Assembly (NCBI GenBank): GCA_002704915.1
Contig: PAIP01000020.1
Span: 28,421 to 92,420 of the forward strand
Direction: 5' to 3'
DNA: 64,000 bases
Source: Parvularcula sp.
GTDB lineage: Bacteria > Pseudomonadota > Alphaproteobacteria > Caulobacterales > Parvularculaceae
Made by a program: the position numbers and the translations under genes. The notes under the pieces are model-generated. The model searched no databases and had not been told where the DNA came from. It saw only the letters and a list, made by a program, of their open reading frames with translations. The stretch's first letter is position 1, and every line of letters starts with the position of its first letter. Positions 36,382 through 45,022 of this stretch are shown piece after piece.

Positions 36382-37053
36382 ATGCTCGCTGAATTTTTCG
36401 CCCTGCCTCTGAAGATGCTGGCGCTCGCCACTGGCGCGCTAGGGTTTTCCACAGGGGCGTTTACCGAAGCCGCAATTTCGGGCCAGGCGCAAACCGCAGC
36501 CCTTATCATCGCCTTTCTGGCCGGCGTTTCAGAAATGCTCGGACAATCGGTGATTCTCGTCATAAACCGCGTAGCGCTCTACCGTTTTCTGGCGAGCCTG
36601 GCCTTCACCGGCTTTACCTATGTCTTTACGGCGCTCGCCTGGGCGCTGTCCGCCATTACGGTTGCGCCGCTCACACGGCTTGGGGTTCTCACACCGAACG
36701 AAATTGCAGGCGTCATCGGCGTTGTCTCGCTCGCTTTTGCGCCGCGGCTTCTGGGCGTCTTTTCCATTGCTCCCTATTTCGGACAAGCGCTCGGCAATAT
36801 CCTCGAAGCTTTCGCCCTAGCCCTTGCTGTTTTCGGGCTGCATGCGGGGTTTGGCCTGCCGCTTGCCGCGGCGGCATTCTGTGGCGGCGCCGGCTGGGTG
36901 CTGTCTTACGCCGTCAGGAGCTATCTCGGTCACTTATTGGCGAAACCGCTAAGGCGCGTGCGGGTTCTTGTGTCCGGGTCGGCGCTTGAAAAATCGCCTC
37001 AGCAGATTCTCGACGATCTGGCGCGCCGACTGAAGCTCGAGGACAACGCATGA
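36382..37053 (+). CDS. Polytopic membrane protein of unknown function
   Basis: A 223-aa protein with about five or six hydrophobic segments (for example QTAALIIAFLAGVSEMLG, ASLAFTGFTYVFTALAWALSA, ILEAFALALAVFGLHAGFGL). A basic C-terminal tail (KPLRRVRVLVSGSALEKSPQQ) ends in the cytoplasm. No family recognised; it has some look of YIP1-type proteins. It overlaps the next gene by 4 bp (ATGA), so the two products probably act together. Confidence 0.75.
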   Translation: MLAEFFALPLKMLALATGALGFSTGAFTEAAISGQAQTAALIIAFLAGVSEMLGQSVILVINRVALYRFLASLAFTGFTYVFTALAWALSAITVAPLTRLGVLTPNEIAGVIGVVSLAFAPRLLGVFSIAPYFGQALGNILEAFALALAVFGLHAGFGLPLAAAAFCGGAGWVLSYAVRSYLGHLLAKPLRRVRVLVSGSALEKSPQQILDDLARRLKLEDNA

Positions 37054-37973
37054 TTTCAGACGTCCTCTTCGCCGCACTGGGGCTCAGCGCCGCGGCATTG
37101 CTTTTGACCGCGGCCCTCTCGCCGCTTGAAACCTTGAGCTGGTGGGCGGGCTGGACGGAAGACGAACTGGGCGACATCACGCCGCCGCTGACTTCCCCGA
37201 CAGGCGACCGAAAACGCTACATCGTCTATCTTTCCGGCGTCGCTTCCCTGTCCGGCGAATTCCTGTTGCCTCGGGAAAAGGCGTTCATCCGCAGACTTCA
37301 TCAGAAGTTTCCCGATGCGGTGATTGTGTCAGACGTCTTTCCCTATTCGCCGCGCGGCATGCCACTCTTGGAAACGCCGCGCCTTTTCGACCGGGTATGG
37401 CGGCGGGCACAGATGTTGAAATTGCGAGAGCGGCAATCGCTATTGCACGCGCTGATCAATCTGCGGAATATCTTTCAGGTGATGGTGTCGGCGGATCATC
37501 GGTATGGCCCTATCTTCAACCAGGGCGCCGCAAGCGTTATTGAGAACGCGCTTATCAACCACGGCTATGTGCGCGGCTCTGGCGCCCCGGCCGCCATCAT
37601 CGGCTATTCCGGCGGCGCGCAAGTGGCCGTCGGCGCCGCGGCATTTCTCAAAGCACGGCTGCGCGCGCCCATCGACGTCATTTCTCTCGGCGGCGTCCTC
37701 GCTTCCGATCCGGGGCTGAATTACATACGCAAGCTTCATCACATTACTGGCGAAAGGGATATGATCGAGCGGGTCGGCGCGGTCATGTTCGCCGAGCGCT
37801 GGAAACTGATGGGCTATTCCAACTGGAATGCAGGCAAGCGTGACGGACGCATTGAGATACATCGATTGCCGACCATGCGTCACGCCGGGGTGAATGGCTA
37901 TTTCGGCCGACTGCCCGTGAACGGCGTGTCGAATGCTGAACGCACGCTGGAAGAGATAGCCAAGCTGATCTGA
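37050..37973 (+). CDS. Alpha/beta-hydrolase-like membrane-anchored protein
   Basis: A 307-aa protein with an N-terminal membrane anchor (VLFAALGLSAAALLLTAAL) and a globular domain. GYSGGAQVAVGAAAFLK resembles a serine-hydrolase nucleophile elbow (GxSxG), and RHAGVNGYFG near the C-terminus could provide the histidine. The acid residue is not obvious. Translationally coupled to the membrane protein upstream. No named family recognised; lipase-like activity on membrane substrates is only a guess. Confidence 0.7.
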   Translation: MISDVLFAALGLSAAALLLTAALSPLETLSWWAGWTEDELGDITPPLTSPTGDRKRYIVYLSGVASLSGEFLLPREKAFIRRLHQKFPDAVIVSDVFPYSPRGMPLLETPRLFDRVWRRAQMLKLRERQSLLHALINLRNIFQVMVSADHRYGPIFNQGAASVIENALINHGYVRGSGAPAAIIGYSGGAQVAVGAAAFLKARLRAPIDVISLGGVLASDPGLNYIRKLHHITGERDMIERVGAVMFAERWKLMGYSNWNAGKRDGRIEIHRLPTMRHAGVNGYFGRLPVNGVSNAERTLEEIAKLI

Positions 37974-37990
37974 TCAGCACAAAAAATGAA

Positions 37991-38019
37991 CCGCAAGTTC
38001 GTTTTCACGAGACTTGCGG
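37991..38019. terminator. Intrinsic terminator between convergent genes
   Basis: Stem CCGCAAGT/ACTTGCGG (8 bp, extended by TCG/CGA with one bulged G) around TTTTCA. On the minus strand it is followed by TTCATTTTTTG, so it best terminates the TonB-receptor transcript; it may also serve the plus-strand hydrolase gene. Confidence 0.75.
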
Positions 38020-38042
38020 CTCTCTTCTATTCCCGGGAGGGA

Positions 38043-41000
38043 CTAGAAATTCACGCGCGCGCCGAGCACGAAGCGCCGGCCAAGCACGTCATGCAATGAC
38101 GGGTTCGCCTGCTGCGTATATCCGAAAAATGCGCTGTAATAGGGCGTGATCGGAGGATCCTGATCGAGGACGTTGGTCATGTTGCCATAGAGTTCGATCC
38201 CGGAGCCCTCATCAAGCTCGTGGAAATAGCTGAGTCCGAGATCCAGATAGAACGCGCTGTCCACATGATTGCTGCCGATATCGACGCCTTCAGTCAGGCT
38301 GTTCTCAATCGTGCCGCCGCCAATATAACGGCCCTGCAGGAATGTGCGGAATGGCCCATACTCATAAGTGAGATTGGTCGTGAACTTGAATTCAGGCAGC
38401 GTATAAGCGATGCCGTCCGACTGTTGAAGGCCGACCTGCCCGGCTCGGTCAATCTTGTTCGTGCCGGCAAGCGTCTCGGAGTTCTCATCGAGCCAGGTTC
38501 CGAAGAAACGCCAGCCGATGGATTCGTCGCCGCCAAACAGGCTGACATCACGCTGGTAAGAAGTCTCAAGATCGATCCCGCTGATCTTCGCCTGATCGAC
38601 ATTGATGAACACATCGCCAATGAGAACGATGCGGTCTGTCACCGTATCGCGGCTGACGAGCTCGCAGAGGTCAACTGCGCCTTCTTCGCACCGATCGGCG
38701 ACCGCTTGCACGCCGAGCTGACCGATGGCGTCATCGATTTTGACCTGATACCAGTCCATGGCGATCGAGAAACCGTCGATATAGGACGGCTGATAGACAA
38801 AGCCCACAGTAATCGTGTCGGCTTTTTCCGGAGAGACTTCCGGATTGCCGCCCGAAAAACGCGTCACATTGATGACGCCGTCGCCGGGATAACGCGGATC
38901 GGTGATGGTCGCCGAACCGCCGGTTTTGTCGAACCGTTCCGACAGATTGGCGGCGCGCACATCGCGCGAATAGGTGCCGCGCAGGCGGAAGTCGCCCGTC
39001 ACCTGCCAGTCAAGACCGCCCTTCCAAGCCCAGATGCTGCCAGAGCCCGAGTAATCCGCCCAACGCGCAGCGCCGTGAAGTGTGAGTTGCTCCATCATCG
39101 GCGCATCGGCGACCAGCGGCACGAGCATTTCCGTGAACGCTTCCGTCACCGTGATTTTGCCGTTGATGTTGGAGACCTTCGAATATTGCAAGCCCACGGT
39201 GTTGCCGCAGTCCGGCGCACTGACGCCGCGCAAGCCCGCCGCAATGGCTTCCGGATCGGAATCGCACAGCACCGGGTGGCCATTGTCATGATCGGATGGG
39301 GGGTTGGTTGGATCGCGCACAATCTGGCGGATTTTTTCTTCACGGTGCGAGCCGCCAAACGCCATGGATATCGGCCCGGCGCCCCAGCCCTCGTAGATTT
39401 CACCGCTTGCCGACAGCTCGAAGAGATGCTGGCGCATATTGGTGATATTCACCTTCGCTTCCTGCGTTGTATAGGTGTCCGTAACACCGAGATCGAACCC
39501 GGTATCGGCGAAATAGATCGGCGTTGTAATCGTCTGGCCCGGTTCATAACCGACGACCCAGTCAACCGCCGCCGCCGACGCATTGCCCCGACCGAAAAGG
39601 TTCAGCGGTTCGCAGCCTTCAAAATAATCGTTGAACAGGCTCGTGCGGCAGACAATGTTGCCCATGCCATCATCTACGGCGTCAACGGCGGCGTGGATGC
39701 GGTCGACGCGCAAGCCTACCTGATACCATTTCCGCGTATTGCGACCGTACTGGTAATAGCCGTCCACGGACCAGCCATCCATGAATCCGCCATTCTCCAC
39801 CCTCCAGTTGAATCCGCCTGTAATAGAGTGCAGCACGCTGTCGTCATAGATCCGCATGTCAGCGCCGATATCTTCAAGGCTGCCCATGCGTTTCAGGGTG
39901 AAAGAGTCAATGCTCTCATCCATCATGATCTGCCGCACATCATCGGGCAGAAACGCGTTATCGGCGAAAATCGTGATTGCAGTCGGCGTGCCGTGGAGCG
40001 AACCGCGCGGATAGTTATACTGCGAGGTCTTGTTCTGGCCCCGTATATACTGCGCGTAAACCGTGAAGTTGTTCGCCAGTTCGTAATCCGCATAGGCGAA
40101 AATATTGTTGCGCTCGACATCCGGATAGAGCGACGGCGCCTCGGCGCCAAGATCGTCGCCGCTTCCACCATTGGCGATGGAATGGCGCGCCGGCGGAATG
40201 CCGAAGGGGAATTGCGATGGCGAACTGGTGACAAAGGGTTGAATCCCCGACCCGTCGGACAGAAATTCGGTCTGGTCAAGCGACGTTCCCGGCGCCACGA
40301 TAAGACCGTCAAAGCTTGAATTGCGCGACACCACATTCGGGACGAGCTGCGGCACGCCGCCCGCGTCATTGATCAGACCCCATCCCTGATACCAGTCGCG
40401 GTCTTCATAGCTGAAGACGCCATCCTGCTCGAAGATCTCACCAGAGACCTGGAAATGCCCGCGGTCGCCAAGGTCCGTTCCGAAGGCAAGCGAAACTTCA
40501 TAATTGTCGCTGTCGCCGCGCGTCGTCTGGCCCCACTGGCCATGCGCCTGCACGCCCGTAAAATCCGTATCGAGAATGAAGTTCGTAACGCCGGCGACAG
40601 CGTCCGTGCCGTAAGCTGCGGACGCGCCGCCGGTCACCGTTTCCATCCGGCTGATCATGGCTTCCGGGAAGGCGTTGATGTCAACACCCCCAAACGCCGT
40701 CGAGGAAATCATCCGCCGACCGTTGAGCAGGGTCAGCGTGCGGTTGATGCCGAGCCCCCGCATATTGAGGTTGCCGTAGCCGCCGCGCTCAAACCATGTT
40801 TCCGTGACGGAGTTTGGCGTCTGATTTCCGAAAAACTGCGGCAACTGCCCGACGCCTTCGATAAGGGCGCCCGGCGCCATTGTGCTCAAAAGCTCTGCAT
40901 CCACCGAGGTCACCGGGACAGGCGTCTGCATGCCTGTTTGTGCGATCCGGGTGCCCGTCACTGTGATAACGTCTGATCTGTCATTGGATGCTTCGTCCTG

Positions 41001-41111
41001 CGCCATCGCAGGCATTGCACTTAAGCTCACCATCGCCCCGGCGGCGCAGCAATAGAGTGTTCGTTTCAATTCAGCCGCCTTTGCGACGGACTTATCGCCC
41101 TTGGTTCTCAT
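38043..41111 (-). CDS. TonB-dependent outer-membrane receptor, large
   Basis: A 1022-aa receptor with signal peptide (AGAMVSLSAMPAMAQ), TonB box (SDVITVTGTRI), plug domain (about 55-180, MRGLGINRTLTLLNGRRM and GASAAYGTDAVAGVTNFIL) and a long barrel ending VLGARVNF. This style is common in Caulobacter, Sphingomonas and Parvularcula relatives and usually handles oligosaccharides or large organics. It follows the sulfatase on the same strand by 64 bp with its own GGGAGG site, so the two probably form one operon for a sulfated substrate. The antisense ORF of 699 codons is a shadow. Confidence 0.92.
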   Translation of the reverse strand: MRTKGDKSVAKAAELKRTLYCCAAGAMVSLSAMPAMAQDEASNDRSDVITVTGTRIAQTGMQTPVPVTSVDAELLSTMAPGALIEGVGQLPQFFGNQTPNSVTETWFERGGYGNLNMRGLGINRTLTLLNGRRMISSTAFGGVDINAFPEAMISRMETVTGGASAAYGTDAVAGVTNFILDTDFTGVQAHGQWGQTTRGDSDNYEVSLAFGTDLGDRGHFQVSGEIFEQDGVFSYEDRDWYQGWGLINDAGGVPQLVPNVVSRNSSFDGLIVAPGTSLDQTEFLSDGSGIQPFVTSSPSQFPFGIPPARHSIANGGSGDDLGAEAPSLYPDVERNNIFAYADYELANNFTVYAQYIRGQNKTSQYNYPRGSLHGTPTAITIFADNAFLPDDVRQIMMDESIDSFTLKRMGSLEDIGADMRIYDDSVLHSITGGFNWRVENGGFMDGWSVDGYYQYGRNTRKWYQVGLRVDRIHAAVDAVDDGMGNIVCRTSLFNDYFEGCEPLNLFGRGNASAAAVDWVVGYEPGQTITTPIYFADTGFDLGVTDTYTTQEAKVNITNMRQHLFELSASGEIYEGWGAGPISMAFGGSHREEKIRQIVRDPTNPPSDHDNGHPVLCDSDPEAIAAGLRGVSAPDCGNTVGLQYSKVSNINGKITVTEAFTEMLVPLVADAPMMEQLTLHGAARWADYSGSGSIWAWKGGLDWQVTGDFRLRGTYSRDVRAANLSERFDKTGGSATITDPRYPGDGVINVTRFSGGNPEVSPEKADTITVGFVYQPSYIDGFSIAMDWYQVKIDDAIGQLGVQAVADRCEEGAVDLCELVSRDTVTDRIVLIGDVFINVDQAKISGIDLETSYQRDVSLFGGDESIGWRFFGTWLDENSETLAGTNKIDRAGQVGLQQSDGIAYTLPEFKFTTNLTYEYGPFRTFLQGRYIGGGTIENSLTEGVDIGSNHVDSAFYLDLGLSYFHELDEGSGIELYGNMTNVLDQDPPITPYYSAFFGYTQQANPSLHDVLGRRFVLGARVNF

Positions 41112-41175
41112 GTTACACCTCCCAATGTGTTCTGTTTTTCGCCGCCGTTTTTTCCGGCGAACTCTTTCCTTAAAA

Positions 41176-42852
41176 TTACGGCTTCAGCCCGTTTTCTTCG
41201 CGGTAAGTCTCCCAAAGAGAGATCATCGCGTTCAGGCGTTCGCGTTCGTTACCGCTTAAATTGTTCTGTTCCTGCGGGTCGTCAGCGATGTTGTAGAGTT
41301 CCCAGGCCGCGTCATCGCCCTTCGCCGCGTCCCAGACGATCTTCCAATCTCCCTGCCGGAGTGCCCGGTGCCCATAAAGCTCCCACCCCACATAGGCGGC
41401 TTCGTCATGAACGGTCTTTTCGGGGGCTTTTAGAGTCGCCGCTAAAGATTTTCCCTTCATCGGCAAGATGGAACGTCCGCGATAGGCGGCGCCAGGATGA
41501 TCTGTCTCTGCGAAATCCAGAAATGTCGGCAGAATATCCATGACGGTGGCGAACCGGTCATTCCGCACGCCGCCTTCGACGAGCGTCGGATGATGAGCGA
41601 AAGCCGGCACATGGATGCCGCCCTCAAAGCCCGTCGACTTGGCCCGATAGAACGCAACCGAGCTCGCACGCGCCCAATTCGGCCCGTACATCACATAGGA
41701 ATCGGCGTCGCCCAGATTGTCATAAGAGTTGTCGCAGCATGCCGCGACCCATTCGGCGATGGCCGGGTTGTTGAGATCGCGACGCTTGTCTTCAGGACCG
41801 TTGTCCGACATGAAAAAGATGAAGGTGTTGTCGAACGCGCCAATCGATTTGAGATAAGTGATGAGTTCGCCGATATAGGCGTCGAGATCGCTCACCATCG
41901 CCGCGTAGATTTCCATCTTGCGCGCTTCGATGCGCTGCCGTTCCTCTGTCAGTTCCTGCCAGGCGGGCTGTCCTTCGACGGGCGGCAATCCTTCCGCATC
42001 TTCAGGGACGAACCCCAGTTCTTTCATGCGCGAGAAACGGCGCTGATAGAGCGCTTCATACCCATCGTCATACCAGCCTTTGAATTTTTCAATGGAAGCC
42101 CGCGGCGCCTGCAACGGCCAGTGGGGCGCCGTATAGGCGAGATAGGCGAAAAATGGCTGACCATCGCCGCGATCCGCCTCGATATATTCGATCATACGGT
42201 TTGTGTAGAAACGCGTTGTGTAGAAATCATCGCCAACAGTGACCAGGTCTTCGCCGTCGCGATAAGGGGCGAGGCCCGGCCCGTCCCATGAAAGCCCGCC
42301 GAGATGGGCCGCCCCGTCGATGGAAATGAATGATTTCTCAAATCCGCGCGCCCGCGGACCGGTTTCCACCGTTTCGCCCAGGTGCCACTTGCCCGCCATG
42401 TAGGTGCGGTAACCCGCATCCTTCAAAAGGTTCGCCATGCTGGCGACGCGAAAATTCAGATACGCTTCGTAACCGGGCTGGCCGATTTGAGCCGGGTTTT
42501 GCGGAGGATTCATTACACCCAAACCGGCAAGATGACTGTCCGTCCCGGACATCAACATGGCGCGTGTGGGCGAACATGCCATATTCGCGTAGAAATTGGT
42601 GAGCAGCATGCCGTTTTTCACGAGCGCATCGATATTCGGCGTCGGGATTTCGCTGCCGAAAACGCCGAGATCCGCATACCCAAGGTCATCGGCTACAATG
42701 AGCAGAATATTCGGGCGTTTCATCAGCACCGACGGCGCCGCGCTATCGAGCGAATCAGAGGGCTGCTCAAGTTCGGCTGTCTTCTGACAGCCGAAGATGA
42801 AGGCGGCAAAGATGCACCCGGCCACGAGGCGTACAAATCGGTGACGCAGCAA
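41176..42852 (-). CDS. Type I sulfatase (arylsulfatase family), lipoprotein
   Basis: A 558-aa formylglycine-dependent sulfatase hydrolysing sulfate esters. The cysteine to be converted to formylglycine is Cys93 in ACSPTRAMLMSG, matching the CxPxR motif; metal ligands are in NILLIVADDLGYADLG and FFMSDNGPEDKR. The lipobox FAAFIFGC places it in the envelope. It begins with TTG (42852) after GGGAGGAAG. A formylglycine-generating enzyme is encoded 1 kb away and a TetR regulator is divergent from it. Resembles the A. fumigatus/choline-type or arylsulfatase A group; substrate unknown. Confidence 0.9.
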   Translation of the reverse strand: MLRHRFVRLVAGCIFAAFIFGCQKTAELEQPSDSLDSAAPSVLMKRPNILLIVADDLGYADLGVFGSEIPTPNIDALVKNGMLLTNFYANMACSPTRAMLMSGTDSHLAGLGVMNPPQNPAQIGQPGYEAYLNFRVASMANLLKDAGYRTYMAGKWHLGETVETGPRARGFEKSFISIDGAAHLGGLSWDGPGLAPYRDGEDLVTVGDDFYTTRFYTNRMIEYIEADRGDGQPFFAYLAYTAPHWPLQAPRASIEKFKGWYDDGYEALYQRRFSRMKELGFVPEDAEGLPPVEGQPAWQELTEERQRIEARKMEIYAAMVSDLDAYIGELITYLKSIGAFDNTFIFFMSDNGPEDKRRDLNNPAIAEWVAACCDNSYDNLGDADSYVMYGPNWARASSVAFYRAKSTGFEGGIHVPAFAHHPTLVEGGVRNDRFATVMDILPTFLDFAETDHPGAAYRGRSILPMKGKSLAATLKAPEKTVHDEAAYVGWELYGHRALRQGDWKIVWDAAKGDDAAWELYNIADDPQEQNNLSGNERERLNAMISLWETYREENGLKP

Positions 42853-43155
42853 GTCTTCCTCCCGCTGCCGCGCGCTGCCTTGATGGCTAGTTTGTATGCT
42901 TGCACGCCGCAGACTGATGTCGCCGCCCTGCCCGGCATAACCGGCCGGACCAGAGCGTCTTTTCTAAATTTTGAGGGTCAACTGTTGCGCGCCGCGTTTC
43001 GCTATTGATGGGATGAACCGTGCGCCCTCACCGCGCGCCGTTCTTCACAAGCCGACTCCTCTTTGCATGCCCGCCGAATTGACGCAAAAATCGCCGCCAT
43101 GAAACGGAGTGCAGCGATGAAGCGTTACGGTTGCCAACAGGGCGCCCCTCACATG

Positions 43156-43177
43156 AATATGAACTCACATTCATATT
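43156..43177. promoter_or_regulatory. TetR-type operator AATATGAA-N6-TTCATATT
   Basis: An 8-bp perfect inverted repeat with a 6-bp spacer, size typical of TetR operators. It ends at the first base of the TATAAT box of the adjacent TetR gene, so binding would block the regulator's own promoter. Confidence 0.65.
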
Positions 43178-43182
43178 ATAAT
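43177..43182 (+). promoter_or_regulatory. -10 box TATAAT of the TetR gene
   Basis: Perfect consensus hexamer 25 bp before the TetR ATG (a short leader). The matching -35 region around 43154 (TGAATA) is weak. Confidence 0.6.
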
Positions 43183-43207
43183 GTCAAGCAGGGGGAAGGA
43201 AACGCCC

Positions 43208-43825
43208 ATGTCGGAAAACGCTGAGCGTCTGCCCCAGCAGAACAGGAGCCGCGTGACCGCGGAACGCTTTATCGCCGCGGCTTTTAAAATGCTGGAAAAA
43301 CAAACCTTTGCCGAGCTCGCGGTCGGCGACCTCGCGCGCACGGCCAAGCGGTCGGTCGGGTCGTTTTACCAGCGCTTCGGCAGCAAGGAGGAGTTTCTTA
43401 AAGTCCTCATTGTGAATTTTCTGGAGACCGGGGTTGGCGATGCTGCAGCGTCGTCTTGGGAGGGCAAAAGCGCAAAAGAAGTCTACGCAAGTTTTCTTAA
43501 GGACACCTATTACCGCATCCTCAACCACCGAAATCTCTGGCATGCGGTGTTGGAGATGTCGGCAAGCGATCCAGGTTTCTGGTCGGTGTTTGGAAGTTAT
43601 CGCGAAAAACGTCTTGAGGACTTGGTCGCCGCGATTGAAAAGGCGCAAAAGAAAAAACTCTCGCAATCAGAGTTGCGCCGCCTTGCTGTCGCCGGCCAAG
43701 TTTTTAACAGCGTCATGAACAACCAGATTATCAACAGCCCGGGCCCGCTGGCGCTGGATGACGATGAGTTCCTGCCGACCATGGCGGAGATCGCCCTGAA
43801 TGTCGCCGATCTGAAAGGTCGATAG
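43208..43825 (+). CDS. TetR/AcrR-family regulator
   Basis: A 205-aa regulator. HTH region: AAAFKMLEKQTFAELAVGDLARTAKRSVGSFYQRFGSKEEFL. The ligand domain is all-helical and not similar to the two TetR proteins of the ester cluster. The ATG at 43208 follows GGGGGAAGGAAA; the track start at 43181 overlaps the -10 box and would not be transcribed properly. It is divergent from the sulfatase-TonB-receptor operon and likely controls it together with its own gene. Confidence 0.9.
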   Translation: MSENAERLPQQNRSRVTAERFIAAAFKMLEKQTFAELAVGDLARTAKRSVGSFYQRFGSKEEFLKVLIVNFLETGVGDAAASSWEGKSAKEVYASFLKDTYYRILNHRNLWHAVLEMSASDPGFWSVFGSYREKRLEDLVAAIEKAQKKKLSQSELRRLAVAGQVFNSVMNNQIINSPGPLALDDDEFLPTMAEIALNVADLKGR

Positions 43826-43844
43826 GGTTTTGAAAAAGTAAAAT

Positions 43845-44849
43845 TTACTTATCCTTTATGGAATCGTAGGCGACGCGAAATCCGATATGATTGGTCCCGA
43901 GCCCCGTATCCTGCGCATGGCGGGCGGCAGGACGGTAGCGCATGCAGTAATTCTCGGCACACAGATAGCTTCCGCCCTTGATCACCCGCACCGGGGTTCC
44001 GGGATTGTGCGGATCATAGCTTTCCGCCGGCGCAGGCCCGACTGGATCTTCCGTTTCATCAATACGATGTCGCGGCGCATACCAGGTCGTCGTCCATTCC
44101 CAGACATTGCCGATCATGTCATAAAGCCCAAGCTCATTCGGCTCAAAACACCCTGTCGGCGCCACGCCTTCAAATCCGTCTTGCTTCGTGTTTTGAACCG
44201 GAAATATCCCCTGCCATGTATTGGCGTTGTCAGGCGGGCTCGTCTGCGCAGCCGCAGAGACGCGCCCTCCCCGCGCCGCATATTCCCATTCCGCTTCCGT
44301 CGGCAGGCGGCCCCCCGCCCATTCAGCAAAAGCGACTGCGTCTTTAAAGGCGATCTGTGTAGCCGGCTCCGACGGCGCCGCACGCGGTTTGTCCGGACCG
44401 CGCGGATAGCGCCAATTGGCGCCCGGTATATATTTCCACCAGCTCAACGCGCTGAGAGAAATATCTGGCGACGGCTGGAACACAGCTCCGCCGGGCTCTA
44501 GCGCCGCCGTAACATGGATGGCGAGCCCTTCCATAGTGGCAGCGTCCACCGGTTTTTCAGCGACGGTGACATAACCAGTCTCTTCAACGAAAGCGGAGAA
44601 CCGCGCTACGGTCACTTCGGCGGGATCCAGCCAGAATGAAGAGACCGTGACCTGGTGCGCCGGCCCTTCTTCCGGATACGCATCATCAGCGCCCATGATG
44701 AAATCGCCGCCTTTAATAAAAACAGGTTCGTCGGGCGCTATGCATGCGCTTGAATCAGCGCCGGCGCCGGACGTTCGACCGCCACAAGCCGCCGTGGCGA
44801 ACACCAGCGCCAGCAAAATCGATCTTTGTAAAACCGCTCGTACAAACAT
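43845..44849 (-). CDS. Formylglycine-generating enzyme (SUMF1 family), lipoprotein
   Basis: A 334-aa FGE-sulfatase domain protein. It oxidises the CxPxR cysteine of type I sulfatases to formylglycine. N-terminal GGDFIMGADDAYPEEGPAHQVTV and C-terminal GGSYLCAENYCMRYRPAAR are family-typical; the two catalytic copper-binding cysteines (C-x4-C, about residues 297 and 302) are present, so this is likely a true FGE and not a degenerate relative. A lipobox (FATAACGG) indicates envelope location, matching the lipoprotein sulfatase nearby. The ATG at 44849 begins a normal lipoprotein signal; 44894 is an alternative. Confidence 0.87.
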   Translation of the reverse strand: MFVRAVLQRSILLALVFATAACGGRTSGAGADSSACIAPDEPVFIKGGDFIMGADDAYPEEGPAHQVTVSSFWLDPAEVTVARFSAFVEETGYVTVAEKPVDAATMEGLAIHVTAALEPGGAVFQPSPDISLSALSWWKYIPGANWRYPRGPDKPRAAPSEPATQIAFKDAVAFAEWAGGRLPTEAEWEYAARGGRVSAAAQTSPPDNANTWQGIFPVQNTKQDGFEGVAPTGCFEPNELGLYDMIGNVWEWTTTWYAPRHRIDETEDPVGPAPAESYDPHNPGTPVRVIKGGSYLCAENYCMRYRPAARHAQDTGLGTNHIGFRVAYDSIKDK

Positions 44850-45022
44850 CAATCCAAACCGATCCGCCTTATCAGAAACGGACGGTCCCAGCATCAGCGC
44901 TCAGCGTCAAGAGCAGGCTAATGGCCGCTTGTTTATTGGGGTTGAAATGCGTTTGTCTAGAACGAGCCCAAGATTTGAAAAGCTAGAAAAAGATGACTGC
45001 GGATGTTCATTCCTGTCTGCAC

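Larger units (their letters stand above)
42853..43207. other. Divergent sulfatase/TetR control region
   Basis: 355 bp. The TetR-proximal end holds a 22-bp inverted repeat and a perfect TATAAT. The sulfatase-proximal 250 bp shows no ORF or RNA with support. Confidence 0.6.

Noticed and set aside
34889-36412. 507-codon plus-strand ORF opposite parC
   Set aside because: Shadow of parC; no recognisable domain and no start signals.
38220-40319. 699-codon plus-strand ORF opposite the large TonB receptor
   Set aside because: No ribosome site, sequence rich in Arg/His/Ala of the sort produced antisense to GC-rich codons; the minus strand encodes a complete receptor with signal peptide, plug and barrel.
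43836-43850. Palindrome AAGTAAAATTTACTT between TetR and FGE genes as terminator
   Set aside because: Seven-bp AT-only arms with no room for a stable loop and no T-tract; overlaps the FGE stop codon.
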